Positions 1 through 10,585 of a stretch of DNA of 64,000 nucleotides are shown piece by piece. Location: NCBI GenBank assembly GCA_965644295.1, contig CBFFRP010000295.1, positions 1 to 64,000 on the forward strand, written 5' to 3'. Numbering within the stretch: the first letter of the stretch is position 1; every line of letters begins with the position of its first letter. A program made the position numbers and the translations under genes. The DNA comes from Paraphysomonas bandaiensis (taxonomy: Eukaryota; Chrysophyceae). Below the pieces are notes generated by a model. That model ran no database searches. It saw only the letters and a program-made list of their open reading frames with translations, and had not been told where the DNA came from.

Positions 1-68
1 TATATATATATAATTATTTTTTTAAATGATTTTATATATTAAAAAATGTTTTATATATTTTTATAAAA

Positions 69-401
69 TTGTGGAGTTTTATTATTAAAATTAAGGGTTT
101 TTGTATAAATTTGTTTTCTTTTCTAATTATATATACAATGTTAATCGATGTAATTATTAAGTATAAAAAAAAAAGTGGCCCACTCTGTTTAGAACTCTTT
201 GAATCATTAGACCATTCTAAATTTACCGCTCGTAGTGTACAATTCTTTAAAGAAATAGACCATTCTAAATTTAACGCTCGTAGTTCTAACCCTAATTTGT
301 TTTGGCATGATTATACAATAAATATTAAAGACTTTGAAGAATTTGTCATGCATTTTGAAGATGTGATCGATGTAATTAATGTAAGAATAAAAAATTACTA
401 A
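69..401 (+). CDS. Hypothetical AT-rich ORF with internal peptide repeat
   Basis: The ORF is open for 110 codons. It starts with a hydrophobic stretch (about residues 1-30) and then carries two copies of a DHSKF(T/N)ARS element near residues 47-70. I recognise no family. It lies in the same AT-rich tract as the HNH endonuclease on the opposite strand. No intron or promoter signal can be assigned. The internal peptide repeat is the only argument for its being a real coding sequence. Confidence 0.25.
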   Translation: MWSFIIKIKGFCINLFSFLIIYTMLIDVIIKYKKKSGPLCLELFESLDHSKFTARSVQFFKEIDHSKFNARSSNPNLFWHDYTINIKDFEEFVMHFEDVIDVINVRIKNY

Positions 402-588
402 AATTAAGGTTTTTTAAACAAAATTGGGGGTTTTTATTTCTAAAATTAAGGGTTTTTATATAAATCAAGGTTTTTATATAAAAATTGGGATTTTGTCGTT
501 TTGTTTTAGCAAAATTGGGACTTTTCAAGATTTTAAATAAATATATGGGTTTCATATAAACTGAAAATTCTGTTGTACTCGCGAGTCG

Positions 589-624
589 GCCAGAAATATA
601 TTACAGCTGTAATATATTTCTGGC
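589..624. repeat. 36-bp perfect palindrome
   Basis: The sequence reads identically on both strands from 589 to 624, centred between 606 and 607. A related half (CAGAAATATATTACAG) recurs at about 678-693, and each copy is preceded by TGTTGTACTC. It looks like paired ends or recombination sites of a small element. The function is unknown. Confidence 0.7.
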
Positions 625-915
625 TGCATGTCTAAATGTGGGGTGTACAATCAATTGTTGTACTCACCTACACGGACAGAAATATATTACAGTGTATCAA
701 ATATCTCGATTAATGGTTTTTGTGTTGTTGTGTATGTTCTGTATGTTGTTTGTTTGTCTACGAGTATATATATGCATATATATATATTCATTGTCATTGT
801 GTATATATCATTGTGATATAATAAAGGAAATATGATGATGTCATTATGAGTGCATTTCAGGTATGTTGTCTTTGTTTGGTTGTATGTATCGTATTCGTTA
901 TATTCATTGTTATTG

Positions 916-1437
916 TTATGTAAGGGGTTCTTCTTCTTTTTCACAGGCATTTATGAAGACTCCGAATGCTTTATTCGCTCTTTTTATTCTTGCTTGTTTT
1001 GCTTCTTCCATTGTGTCGAAGCTTCCAATGTGGATTTTAATTCCATCTACTGTTATTGACGCTCGCCATTTCTTATCTCTTTTGTTATAACATACGCCTT
1101 TTACTCCACATTTGTTTGCTTTGCTTAATTTTTGGTTATATTGATTCTCTTTTGCGGTTGCCCATCTCAAATTATTAACATTGTTGTCTAATGTGTTATT
1201 ATTTATATGATCTACACAAGGCTTATTTTCTGGATTTGGTATAAACGCTATTGCAACTAATCGATGAATCTCAACTGTTTTTTGCTTTCTATCAACATAA
1301 AGACTGAGTCTATGGTAACCATCTCTATTTATAGTTTGCTTTAATATTCTTTCCGTATTGTTATTCTTTACATTTCCTTTGTTTGATACACTATAGTTAT
1401 TGTTGTATCCATCAATCACTTTCCATTCTTCAATCAT
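916..1437 (-). CDS. NUMOD4-HNH-AP2 homing-type endonuclease
   Basis: A 173-residue intronless ORF. The N-terminus is a NUMOD4-type DNA-binding motif (WKVIDGYNNNYSVSNKG). It is followed by an HNH_3 nuclease core with HRLVAIAFIPNP and VDHINNNTLDNNVNNLRWAT, where the two His residues and the N-rich loop are conserved. The C-terminus is an AP2-like DNA-binding domain (GVCYNKRDKKWRASI onwards). This domain order is characteristic of free-standing homing endonucleases of phages and large DNA viruses of protists. Its very AT-rich codons differ from those of host genes nearby. I infer a mobile or viral origin. It may be active, since no disruption is visible. Confidence 0.85.
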   Translation of the reverse strand: MIEEWKVIDGYNNNYSVSNKGNVKNNNTERILKQTINRDGYHRLSLYVDRKQKTVEIHRLVAIAFIPNPENKPCVDHINNNTLDNNVNNLRWATAKENQYNQKLSKANKCGVKGVCYNKRDKKWRASITVDGIKIHIGSFDTMEEAKQARIKRANKAFGVFINACEKEEEPLT

Positions 1438-2611
1438 AGTAATAATATATATATAATAATTTCTTTTTAAACCATTTTATATATATTTTCAATCTGTTTA
1501 TGATTTTCTGCATTGAAAATGGCATTATTGCTTGTTTTGGGCTTTGTATAAATTGACATCTATATATAATATAGCATTACATTATTATATTCTATATTTA
1601 AATTAGAATTCAAGGTTTTATGAGTTTTTGCTTAAAGCTTCGCCATTATATCACTACAACTACATTCCAGAGCTTTAAGCATTGCCATTATACATTATTA
1701 TAAAAAAGTCATATAGATAACAAAGTAGATTTAATAAGTAGTTTTTATGGTAGAATCCCGGGGTTTTACAAACCTTACAAATTTAAATTATTTTTCATTT
1801 TAATTTTTCCCTCCCCCTATATCTACTATTAAATCTACTTATTAAATCTACTTTGTTATCTATATTACTTTTTATTATAAACATTATAAATAATATATAA
1901 AGTAATTAATTTTATTTAAGAATATAAATAATATATAAAGTAATTATAACTTATTAATAATAAGTTATAAGTTAAACTCACAAAGAGAAGGAATTACAAC
2001 CGAAGGTTGTAATTGGAAACACTCGAAGAGAAGAGGCCCCTTGAGGGGCATGTGGGGTAGAAAAAGGCTTGCCCTTGTCCCCCTCCCTTCGTTTTTTTAT
2101 GAGTATGATCCTCGTATACAAATATATGTCTCATAGTAATAATGATGCAAAGGAGCCAATAGTTACGTGCACCACCTACAGTTGACAGTGCTATACTTAG
2201 TAAGATATATCTTTTATCTATGATTAGCATAAAACCGTAGTATTATGGTTTATTAGTTTATTTGTGAAACGTGAAAACTATAATAGTAACATTCATTATC
2301 AATGGCATATTCTTTGTCATTTCAAAATTTCAAGACATTTATGTTAGGGTTTGAGTATTCATAAAAGAACGATATTCAATATTTACATTATACTAAATAT
2401 ATTGAATTGCGCAGTAATCATAATAAGACGTCCCTTGGAGTGAACAGTGCATTTACAGCTATAATATTGCACTAAACTCGCTTTTCGGCATTGCTATACA
2501 GCGTTACATAAAAACAACACCTCATCATTAAAAAAATTGTCTAACAAAAATATAATTAGTTTAATAAAAAAGTAGTAACCATAAATAACTAATGACATGT
2601 AAAGCACAACA
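1438..2611. other. Gene-poor AT-rich stretch with inverted repeat
   Basis: I see no convincing gene. A perfect 31-bp inverted repeat pairs 1711-1741 with 1835-1865 across a 93-base spacer. Imperfect similarity continues a few bases outside both arms. A direct repeat of about 25 bp (AATATAAATAATATATAAAGTAATT type) lies around 1885-1945. A short GC-richer patch at 2030-2090 has no clear coding signal. Confidence 0.6.
1711..1865. repeat. MITE-like 31-bp terminal inverted repeats
   Basis: Arms 1711-1741 and 1835-1865 are exact reverse complements. The 93-base interior does not code. The size (about 155 bp) and layout suggest a small non-autonomous inverted-repeat element. I saw no clear target-site duplication. 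Confidence 0.55.
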
Positions 2612-3424
2612 TTACACATTTGTGGATTGTTCACGTAATATGCGTATTTGATAAGCAATAGAAGAGCTGTAAGATGATACATAACATAACCAGTTCTGAT
2701 CACTCTGAAAAGGAGTTTCGCCAGTGCTCTCCCAAAGTGTGATGCGCTTCACAAGGTCACTTAAATCTTTCTCCACCTTAGCTAAAAGTTTTTTTTCCAC
2801 TTGATATGTTACCTTTTTCTCGTCTGGAATTTCTTTTTGTCGGCGGAACCTAGATAGCTCCTTCACAGTTTTGGAGCGGCAAGACTCAGACAGGGCAAGT
2901 TGTTTCTCCAACTCAGTGATTCTACTGTCCTTCGATTCAATCTCAGCACTCAGCGCCTCCAACCGTTCTTTATACTGTCGACATTTGTTATCCCTGTTAA
3001 TTACCTTGCTTTCTAGAGCCTCCAACTTAGACGACGACGAGTTAACAACACCGCTGAGTTCTTTAATCTGCTGTTGTGAATCTGCTAAACATGTTTCTAG
3101 TTCATGTATAGTAGTGGATTGGCGTTTGATGATCCCTCTGAGCTCTAAGACCTGTTCCTTCCATTGATGATTCGAGAAGTCATATGAACTTGATTCATTC
3201 GGATACTTTTTCTTTCTTCCGTGTAATGTTTTTGTCCAATTAGATGGCATTGATAGTTTTATTTGATTATGAGATTTGTTTACTGAGCATACAGGACATG
3301 ACAAGCATACAGGACACGATACAGCCGGATACATGTGTTTATCGCCTATATCCTGCATTGCGGATCTGAATTGTAGTCTAACAGTATCTGCAAATGATTC
3401 CTGATCATCTGTATATAGTGACAT
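2612..3424 (-). CDS. Hypothetical coiled-coil protein with Cys-Pro-Val-Cys pairs
   Basis: A 270-codon ORF. Residues about 36-47 contain two CPVC motifs (CPVCLSCPVC), which could bind a metal. Residues about 85-210 are charged and heptad-like (ELRGIIKRQSTTIHELE, LEALESKVINRDN, SRITELEKQLALSE), predicting a long coiled coil. No family is recognised. The Cys pairs before a coiled coil recall some Zn-finger/coiled-coil scaffolds, but the spacing is too short for RING. The last 30 or so codons may be intronic read-through, so the C-terminus is uncertain. Confidence 0.55.
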   Translation of the reverse strand: MSLYTDDQESFADTVRLQFRSAMQDIGDKHMYPAVSCPVCLSCPVCSVNKSHNQIKLSMPSNWTKTLHGRKKKYPNESSSYDFSNHQWKEQVLELRGIIKRQSTTIHELETCLADSQQQIKELSGVVNSSSSKLEALESKVINRDNKCRQYKERLEALSAEIESKDSRITELEKQLALSESCRSKTVKELSRFRRQKEIPDEKKVTYQVEKKLLAKVEKDLSDLVKRITLWESTGETPFQSDQNWLCYVSSYSSSIAYQIRILREQSTNV

Positions 3425-4931
3425 GGTGTGATATTGACGGGATGTTGTATAGTTGGCAGTATATATATATGAACTTGACTGTGACTGTCATGCTATGAGC
3501 TCTGCTGCATGGTTCATTCGTAGCACTGTACATCTAGCGATATGAATGTATACCACAGTATACATAAGCGTATTTTTGCTGTGTGAATATACGGAATAGA
3601 ATACGGCGTACATACAGGTGCAAAGGAAGAGGACAATAGATGTGTCCCAATTAACAATTACACACTCACTGTTGCGCATTGAATCATCCCATGTGACCCC
3701 AAATACAAGGAATCATGAACATAGTTAACATATGAAATCGTGATATTCACCCTACCAAAACTAAGTTGATATGTGTGTTGAGTAATTATAATAACTGGAC
3801 TTCATTATTATAATGGCAACTTGTAGAATCCATAGCTCCTTTATTATTCACCCTTAGATAGTGTGCCTCTATCATATTTTCAAAAAGCTAAATGATTTAT
3901 AATATCAATGACTACTACTACGAAGTAATATATCATCTCTGATAACTTCAACTATATCAACATTCTTCTTCCAACCATTCTAACCGAGTTAACTTGTCAA
4001 TTTGTAACATACTAATCGCCAAGCATTAAACATCTTTGTTGTTTACCGCCATGTTGTTTAGAGGCTTCCTAAAGCAAAGAGGAAATTATTGATGTCATTT
4101 ATATCGTTTGGTTCTTCTTGAGTCAAGTATTAGTGTCTCTGCTCAAGGAAGCCTTTCTGAACAACATGGTAGTAAACACCAATGATGCTTACAACTAAAC
4201 GATTAGCATCTTAAAACTAGGAATTTTTCTTGTCGCGTTATTTGATAATGATATTGTATTAAATAATATCACAATTGACAAGTTAACTAGGTCTTGTGTA
4301 TGTTGTCAAACATAACCTAGAAGTAAATTATACTTACTTTAATTTTCAAATTCTCGACAAAATTTTACAATAATATTGAAATATTATCAAAAGTTTGCAT
4401 GAAATGACTAGGATGACTATGTGCTTATGGTATTACCTAACCACCAATTAATGAAGATATTGAATTATTGTTTACTTTGACTAGGTTGAATACTATATCC
4501 CTAAATAGGATTTCCTTCCTTACCCAGATATTTATTTACACGGACTTGCTTATACTTTGCACGTTATATATATTACTTTCGGTATATAGTAGTTGCTTTG
4601 TTGCTTTATACTATATACTATAACATATTGATTGGAGTATATTGTGAGCTAGCATTAGAGCAACAATACTGATGTATTTGCTCCCTAGCTTTAGATTATA
4701 GCGTCAGTCACATACAAGTTACATGAACGGTTTGGTATTGCTGCCAGAGGAGATAGACCCCGGAAGAAACTTAAAATAAACTATAACTATGTCATCAGTG
4801 CCTACCAGTCATAAGCATAAAGCACTTGAGAGGGACTAGTAAAGAACAAAATACTGTGCAAGTTATGTAAGTATCTGATTAATTTGAGCAAGAGGAGTGC
4901 GCTAAAACAGTGACAAAACCATCCAATTCAT
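3425..4931. other. Intergenic AT-rich DNA with long imperfect inverted repeat
   Basis: No gene is seen. The main structure is an imperfect inverted repeat with arms at about 3981-4065 and 4147-4293. Both ends carry GTTAACTTGTCAATT and the inner parts carry CATGTTGTT next to GGCTTCC. This looks like an old fold-back or MITE-type insertion. The remainder is AT-rich DNA without clear coding signal. Confidence 0.5.
3981..4293. repeat. Degenerate fold-back element
   Basis: The left arm (about 3981-4065) and the reverse complement of the right arm (about 4147-4293) share GTTAACTTGTCAATT at the outer ends and GTTTAC-CATGTTGTT-AGGCTTCC at the inner ends, with several mismatches and indels. It is probably an old inverted-repeat transposon relic. 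Confidence 0.5.
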
Positions 4932-5635
4932 CTATGGGTTCTCCACAGGGAATTCAAAGGCAACGTCCTTGTGAGTAAGGCTGTTGTACACACAGGTGAA
5001 TGTATCGAGTTTGGTCTCAACATTGACCTGGTCCTTGGGGTCGAGATACACCTTGAGGGTCTTGGAGCCGTCCACCTTATGGCGAGTACGCTTGCCTACA
5101 ATCTCAGTGGGGTACACAATGTCCTCAAGGATCTGCTCGTGGACATGGGTAAGAGTCCTAGAGCGAGGGCGAGGACCCTTCTGGAGAGCAGAGCGGTTCG
5201 CGGTCTTGGGAAGGATGGTTCTCTGGGCGACAATAACAACGTGCCTTCCACTTAATAGGAAAATAAGACAAACACATCGAAGATGTATAACGAATTACCT
5301 GAACTTCTTCTCCAACTCACGTACAAGTCTGGACTGAATTTTGTGGAAATCTTTGAGTTGTCTGAAAGGGACGAAAATGACAATCGCCTTACGGCCACCG
5401 CCAACTTCCAACTCACGGGCAGCAGAGATATAAAGATCATGGAGATCCGCTTTCAATTCGTTAGCAGACATCTAATCACACATAAGTACAGTTATAACTT
5501 CTAATGAATAGAACATATAGTTAATGAATGTAATTTTCCCACCTCGAGGTTGAGAAGCTCCTGAGCTACCTGAGCTTCCAACTCATCTGGCTCTGCGCCA
5601 TTAGCTTTCACAATCTTTTGTCTACCAGCTATCAT
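4932..5635 (-). CDS. RPS7: 40S ribosomal protein eS7 (RPS7)
   Basis: Encodes the small-subunit ribosomal protein eS7. Three exons join in frame: 5543-5635, 5299-5471 and 4932-5250, giving 194 residues, the same length as most eS7 proteins. Recognised blocks are the N-terminal [20 protein letters not shown], the central [20 protein letters not shown], and the C-terminal [20 protein letters not shown] and FEFPVENP. Introns are 71 and 48 bases with GT-AG ends. A probable 5'UTR intron lies just upstream (about 5644-5692), because an AG precedes the start region and a GTGGGTAA-like donor lies further out. Such a 5' intron is common in ribosomal protein genes. Codon use is less AT-biased than the flanks, as expected for a highly expressed gene. 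Confidence 0.95.
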
Positions 5636-6162
5636 GTTGAACTAAAACACCACAATGAGATTAACTTATCTACTTATATAAATTACCCACCTTCTCCTCT
5701 TGCAAATTACTGACTCCAGTTAACTTAGTTAGGCCCTCTATATTATAGTTTCGAGTTTTTGGGTGGCAAAAGACATCATGCATTCACCACACACCACTCG
5801 AGAATATCTTGAATAGTTTTCAGTTTTCATTTTCATTGAAATATATATAGATATGATATTGTTTTTTTATGTATTGTTTAAAGTTTTGTTCTATTTTCTA
5901 GGGGTTTTTATGTATTGTTTATTATTTTAGGATATATAGCTGTAGATATGAACAAGTGTACTGCTGTGCGTACATATGCAGTGCGTATATTTCCACACCC
6001 AAAACAAGACATACAAAATCTTAAGCTCAAGAATATATACACACACAGTCATAGAGAAGATCACTCTTATAGTTCGAAGATAATTCATAGTTTATATTCT
6101 TCGTATTATCTTCACATAACAATGCTGTATTCTATCATATAATCGTATTATTATTATTAATT
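5636..6162. other. Divergent intergenic region, eS7 / calcineurin-B-like gene
   Basis: This is the shared upstream region of two divergent genes. It probably holds the eS7 5'UTR intron on the minus strand. I see no other gene. Short AT-rich runs are present but no promoter element can be named. Confidence 0.45.
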
Positions 6163-7019
6163 ATGGGCAATAAAGTATCGAATCCTGTGCCATCATACGA
6201 TACTGTCGCACAGTTATATTCCACTGATGAAATTGAAACCGCTAAATTAAAGTTTAAATCAATGTGGTATGTGATTAATCATACTAATGTATGGATATAA
6301 TGCATTCACTCACACTCCTATCAGTCATCAGGGACAAAATACTCTTCGATTAGAAAATTTTAAACAGGTAACTATTAAACAGAGACTATGGTAACATATT
6401 GTGGTAAGCTTTGTATTAGGTATCTAATGTGCATCCTTTAATACAAAGACGCCTCCTTCCACGCCTATTTGAAGTCATGGATTCTAAGAAAGAAAATGCT
6501 ATTGACTTTGAATCTTACTTTTGCACACTCTCATTGTTGCATCGAAGTACCGTCGATGAGATGGCTAAGTGTTAGTGTTTTTACTGTACCCTTACTTGGG
6601 ACTAATACATGTATTATATAGTCATATTTATATTATATGGGACCAGTAAGAGCTCGTCGCTACAAAGGTTGATGATATCTACTCTATTAGTTTCCGATCG
6701 TAAGCAGTTCACAATACAGGGATAATATTCGCGACCTCTTGATAGATTCCCATGCCTCTGTTATTGAAAGCAATGATGATCCAGAAGTTGTTTCACGTCG
6801 GTTGAAAGGTATGGCTGATATGATGGACGGCATGGTTAGTCTCGTTCTACTGCAGCACGCCTCGGTGCCAGATAAGCTCTCATTGTCAGAGTTCTGTGCA
6901 TTCGTAAAGGTATACTATCAAGATTACTTACATAGTTTTTCTCACGCTTCATTCAGCTGGACTCCAGTGTTCAGAATTTAATTAGTTTACTTCCACGCTG
7001 CCTCGGAGAAAATAAGTAG
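6163..7019 (+). CDS. Calcineurin-B-like EF-hand protein with degenerate loops
   Basis: Six exons join in frame: 6163-6266, 6325-6367, 6420-6570, 6622-6667, 6720-6909 and 6957-7019, giving 198 residues. The start MGNKVSNP is a typical N-myristoylation signal, as in calcineurin B (MGN..S). Next come a helix (STDEIETAKLKFKSM), an EF-like half (LENFKQVSNVHPLIQRRLLP), ENAIDFESYFCTLSLL, a linker resembling the calcineurin B FAF.IYD segment (FIFILYGTSK), and a final LSLSEFCAFVKL. The fold matches the calcineurin B/CBL group. The canonical Ca-binding Asp residues are largely missing, for example MDSKKENAIDF in loop 2. It may be a membrane-anchored regulatory subunit that has lost most Ca binding. All introns are 47-58 bases. 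Confidence 0.7.
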
Positions 7020-7327
7020 TTTTCTGTTAGTGAGTTGGCGAATCTAACATGGTGTACATATAGTGTAGACATTATATTTGATGTACTATGATATATAGTA
7101 TGATAATAAGAGGAATTTTGACATGGTTGGCCGAATTTTTTAATTTAGACCGAAACAGAACTATATAACCCTGAATTATGCGAACTAGTCAACATTCCAG
7201 AAGTTTATTTAATCTTTTATATGTGATACTTGATGAAAATGAATGACAACAAATTGCATATTATTCAACGACTATCTTATTATTATTCATAAAAAGAAAC
7301 TATTGTATAAAGATGTTTGATAACTAT

Positions 7328-9139
7328 TTATGTCATGAAACGTTTCAGTGCCCTCTGACCCGGTGGAAGATTGGATGTGGCTTCTTCTTGCTTTTGTGCC
7401 TTTTCCCTGGCCTCTTGTTGCCGTTTTAGTGCATCTCTCAGCTTGATCTACACACACTTGAATAAGTAATGTCAAGACAATGCGAATATATCTAACCGTT
7501 TGGGCGTCTATCACATTCTTCTGCTTACGACGTAGTTTAGCTGAAATTTTATTTCTTCCACGCTTTTTATCACGCTCCTGCGAAGTGTGAGCATAGGTCA
7601 AAAGGAAGAAGCAAAACATTTACCTTCTTTTCTATGACTTTAGCATTAGCATTGACAAATACATCTTGCTGCTCAACTCTCAAAGTGTCCTGATCCTTGT
7701 CAACTGTGCCCACAAAGGAAGCGTCTATACGACATATAAGTTTCATAAGATAGACACAAAAATATAATCTTACCGAGTCCAATCATTTCGTGGCTGAGCT
7801 TTGTCAATAGAGATTGGATCTCGCCTTCTCTCCTCTGTTTCGGGTTGGCATATGGATTGTTTTCAAACGTGTCAAAGTTCGCCTCTCCAGCTCCAGGAAC
7901 AACAATCGAACTCACCCCGTGGGAGTGACCAGCGACCAGTACGTCTTCAAATGGTCGGAACTTAACACTGTGTAGAGAGATACTGGACGCCAAGACCTTC
8001 TTCGAGGCCACAGCCCCTTCACCAGCGACTCTCGCACCAGTACATTTCACTTCGTGCTGCAAGTACGTGACATCCACCGGCCTGGTGAAGGCATCTTTCA
8101 GAATCTGTATCTCTCGCCCAACTGCCATGGCAATGAGGCCAGTATCACTAATGTCAAGGGAAACCGCTGGTCGCCTCGGTTTATAGGCATGAAGACAGCT
8201 GAATTTTCTTAGGTCCCAAACCTTCATGTATCCATCCAAACCAGCGGTGGCCATGTACCGGCCCTCTACGTCTACAGCAACATCCGTAACCGGACTTTTG
8301 TGACAGAACATGCTGACCAGGGCGCGCCCTGCCGCCGGGCTCCAGAGGGTTACGACGCCGTTGGCATGTCCTACATGAGAAACCGCATTGACAGGGTTGT
8401 GTTTGAGAACACGGGAAGGGCCGTGTCCAGTGGAATATCCAGCCACAAACTGGCCAGTCGACACATCATGCCACTTAATCCAGCCAGAGTGACCAATTGA
8501 TGTAAGCAAGAAGTGATAGGGGAGAAAGTCAAGCTTATATGGCCGTTCATGTCTACGCATGCAATGTAACTCCACTCCTTTGGCATCATATATATACGCA
8601 TATCTCTCCTGAGCTACCGCAAGGAAAGTTTCATTGTGAAGAAATTGGGCATCGTGCACATCTTGCTGTAGTTGAAGCTCCATGCCAACATTCATCTTAT
8701 GACAGTCCATAGTTGCCACGTGACCCTTAGACCCACAAAAAATCATATGGCGACCATTTCTGCTGTAACTCGCACGGTAAGGACCGAAATTCGTCAGTCT
8801 AAGGTCCATGATATTTCGCCCAGTATTACTATCAACATGCTGGCGGAGGTCCTTCTGTTTGAGTTTGAAGGTTTTAACGCCATTATCCATCTCAATGTAG
8901 CCAGCATCTGCAGGAAGGAGTACTTCCGTATCACCGGTGGCTTTGGCGGACTCAACAATCTGCTTATTAGTTTCTTCCAAAGTTTTGCGAAGCTTCTTGG
9001 GGGCATTTTTCTTTGGGCGAAAGTTTACAGTCCCGTGGGCATACTTTTCAATCATCTTCTTATTCTCACGCTCCACGGCACTCTGTTTATCTGTGCGAGG
9101 CCGCTTTCGACTCTTATTATTTTTCGATGGTTGCGACAT
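7328..9139 (-). CDS. UTP7: U3 snoRNP WD40 protein UTP7 / WDR46
   Basis: WD40 component of the small-subunit processome, acting in the nucleolus in pre-18S rRNA maturation. Exons 7774-9139, 7624-7724, 7497-7577 and 7328-7447 join in frame to 555 residues. The start MSQPSKNNKSRKRPR gives a basic N-terminus; an upstream in-frame ATG would only add unlike sequence. Seen motifs: LRLTNFGPYRASYSRNGRHM at the start of the propeller, HGNG-type GHANGVVTLWSP, MATAGLDGYMKVWDLRKF, and the BING4CT signature VKFRPFEDVLVAGHSHGVSS with IVVPGAGEANFD. The C-terminal tail is Lys/Arg-rich (KRGRNKISAKLRRKQKNVID), typical of the family. Its 5' flank begins a 4.5-copy tandem repeat. Confidence 0.93.
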
Positions 9140-9175
9140 AGCTCTGAGTACAAAAAATAGTTCAGATACAGTACT

Positions 9176-10585
9176 AGCATATTGTGCATATGTCAACATC
9201 CGCTACGGCCCAGACATTCATAATGATCCATTTTAGATCGAAATGCTGGGTGCTTTTAGAGTATGTTACTATACGCTACATCCAAATTCAGTACTCACAC
9301 AATATCAGAAAGTACCGCAGTACGTGCAGCGAATCAAATTATAAACAGGTGGTGTACGTGTACGTGGTTTACTATACCTGCTGCTTGTTGAGGTAGAATC
9401 TTAAACCGGAGCTATCAAGAGAGATCTGTCAATTACTACATAGTCAGTACATATTACGCAAAATGAATAGTGTACAACTATAGAACTATAGCATATTGTA
9501 CATATGTCAACATCCGCTACGGCCCAGACATTCATAATGATCCATTTTAGATCGAAATGCTGGGTGCTTTTAGAGTATGTTACTATACGCTACATCCAAA
9601 TTCAGTACTCACACAATATCAGAAAGTACCGCAGTACGTGCAGCGAATCAAATTATGAACAGGTGGTGTACGTGTACGTGGTTTACTATACCTGCTGCTT
9701 GTTAAGGTGGAGTCTTAAACCGGAACTATCAAGAGAGATCTGTCAATTACTACATAGTCAGTACATATTACGCATAATGAATAGTGTACAACTATAGAAC
9801 TATAGCATATTGTACATATGTCAACATCCGCTACGGCCCAGACATTCATAATGATCCATTTTAGATCGAAATGCTGGGTGCTTTTAGAGTATGTTACTAT
9901 ACGCTACATCCAAATTCAGTACTCACACAATATCAGAAAGTACCGCAGTACGTGCAGCGAATCAAATTATAAACAGGTGGTGTACGTGTACGTGGTTTAC
10001 TATACCTGCTGCTTGTTAAGGTGGAGTCTTAAACCGGAACTATCAAGAGAGATCTGTCAATTACTACATAGTCAGTACATATTACGCATAATGAATAGTG
10101 TACAACTATAGAACTATAGCATATTGTACATATGTCAACATCCGCTACGGCCCAGACATTCATAATGATCCATTTTAGATCGAAATGCTGGGTGCTTTTA
10201 GAGTATGTTACTATACGCTACATCCAAATTCAGTACTCACACAATATCAGAAAGTACCGCAGTACGTGCAGCGAATCAAATTATAAACAGGTGGTGTACG
10301 TGTACGTGGTTTACTATACCTGCTGCTTGTTAAGGTGGAGTCTTAAACGGGGCTATCAAGAGAGATCTGTCAATTACTACATAGTCAGTACATATTACGC
10401 ATAATGAATAGTGTACAACTATAGAACTATAGCATATTGTACATATGTCAACATCCGCTACGGCCCAGACATTCATAGTGATCCATTTTAGATCGAAATG
10501 CTGGGTGCTTTTAGAGTATGTTACTATACGCTACATCCAAATTCAGTACTCACACAATATCAGAAAGTACCGCAGTACGTGTAGC
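9176..10585. repeat. 314-bp tandem repeat, 4.5 copies, derived from UTP7 5' flank
   Basis: Copies start at about 9176, 9490, 9804, 10118 and 10432 (period 314 bp); the last is cut at about 10585. Copies differ at only a few bases (for example TTGTGCATATG versus TTGTACATATG in copy 1, and AAACAGG versus GAACAGG). Each copy carries an open frame of about 90-97 codons, but its conservation simply reflects the DNA identity. The first copy begins about 37 bases upstream of the UTP7 start codon, so the amplified unit contains the presumed UTP7 promoter. Confidence 0.9.

Larger units (their letters stand above)
1..915. repeat. AT-rich left end with degenerate A-T-rich repeats
   Basis: This stretch is extremely AT-rich. 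A short degenerate motif of the form AAAATT(AA/GG)GGGTTTTT recurs around 85-105 and several times between 400 and 525. A possible ORF at 69-401 (+), 110 residues, carries two copies of a DHSKF-ARS peptide, but I do not recognise it and base composition alone could keep it open. Composition and motif style resemble the virus-like block at 31.6-35.7 kb more than the host genes. Whether the two are related is inference. Confidence 0.4.

Noticed and set aside
9504-10404. Three near-identical ORFs of 90-97 codons in tandem
   Set aside because: They only mirror the identity of the 314-bp DNA repeat. Codon content is not protein-like and no family is recognisable.
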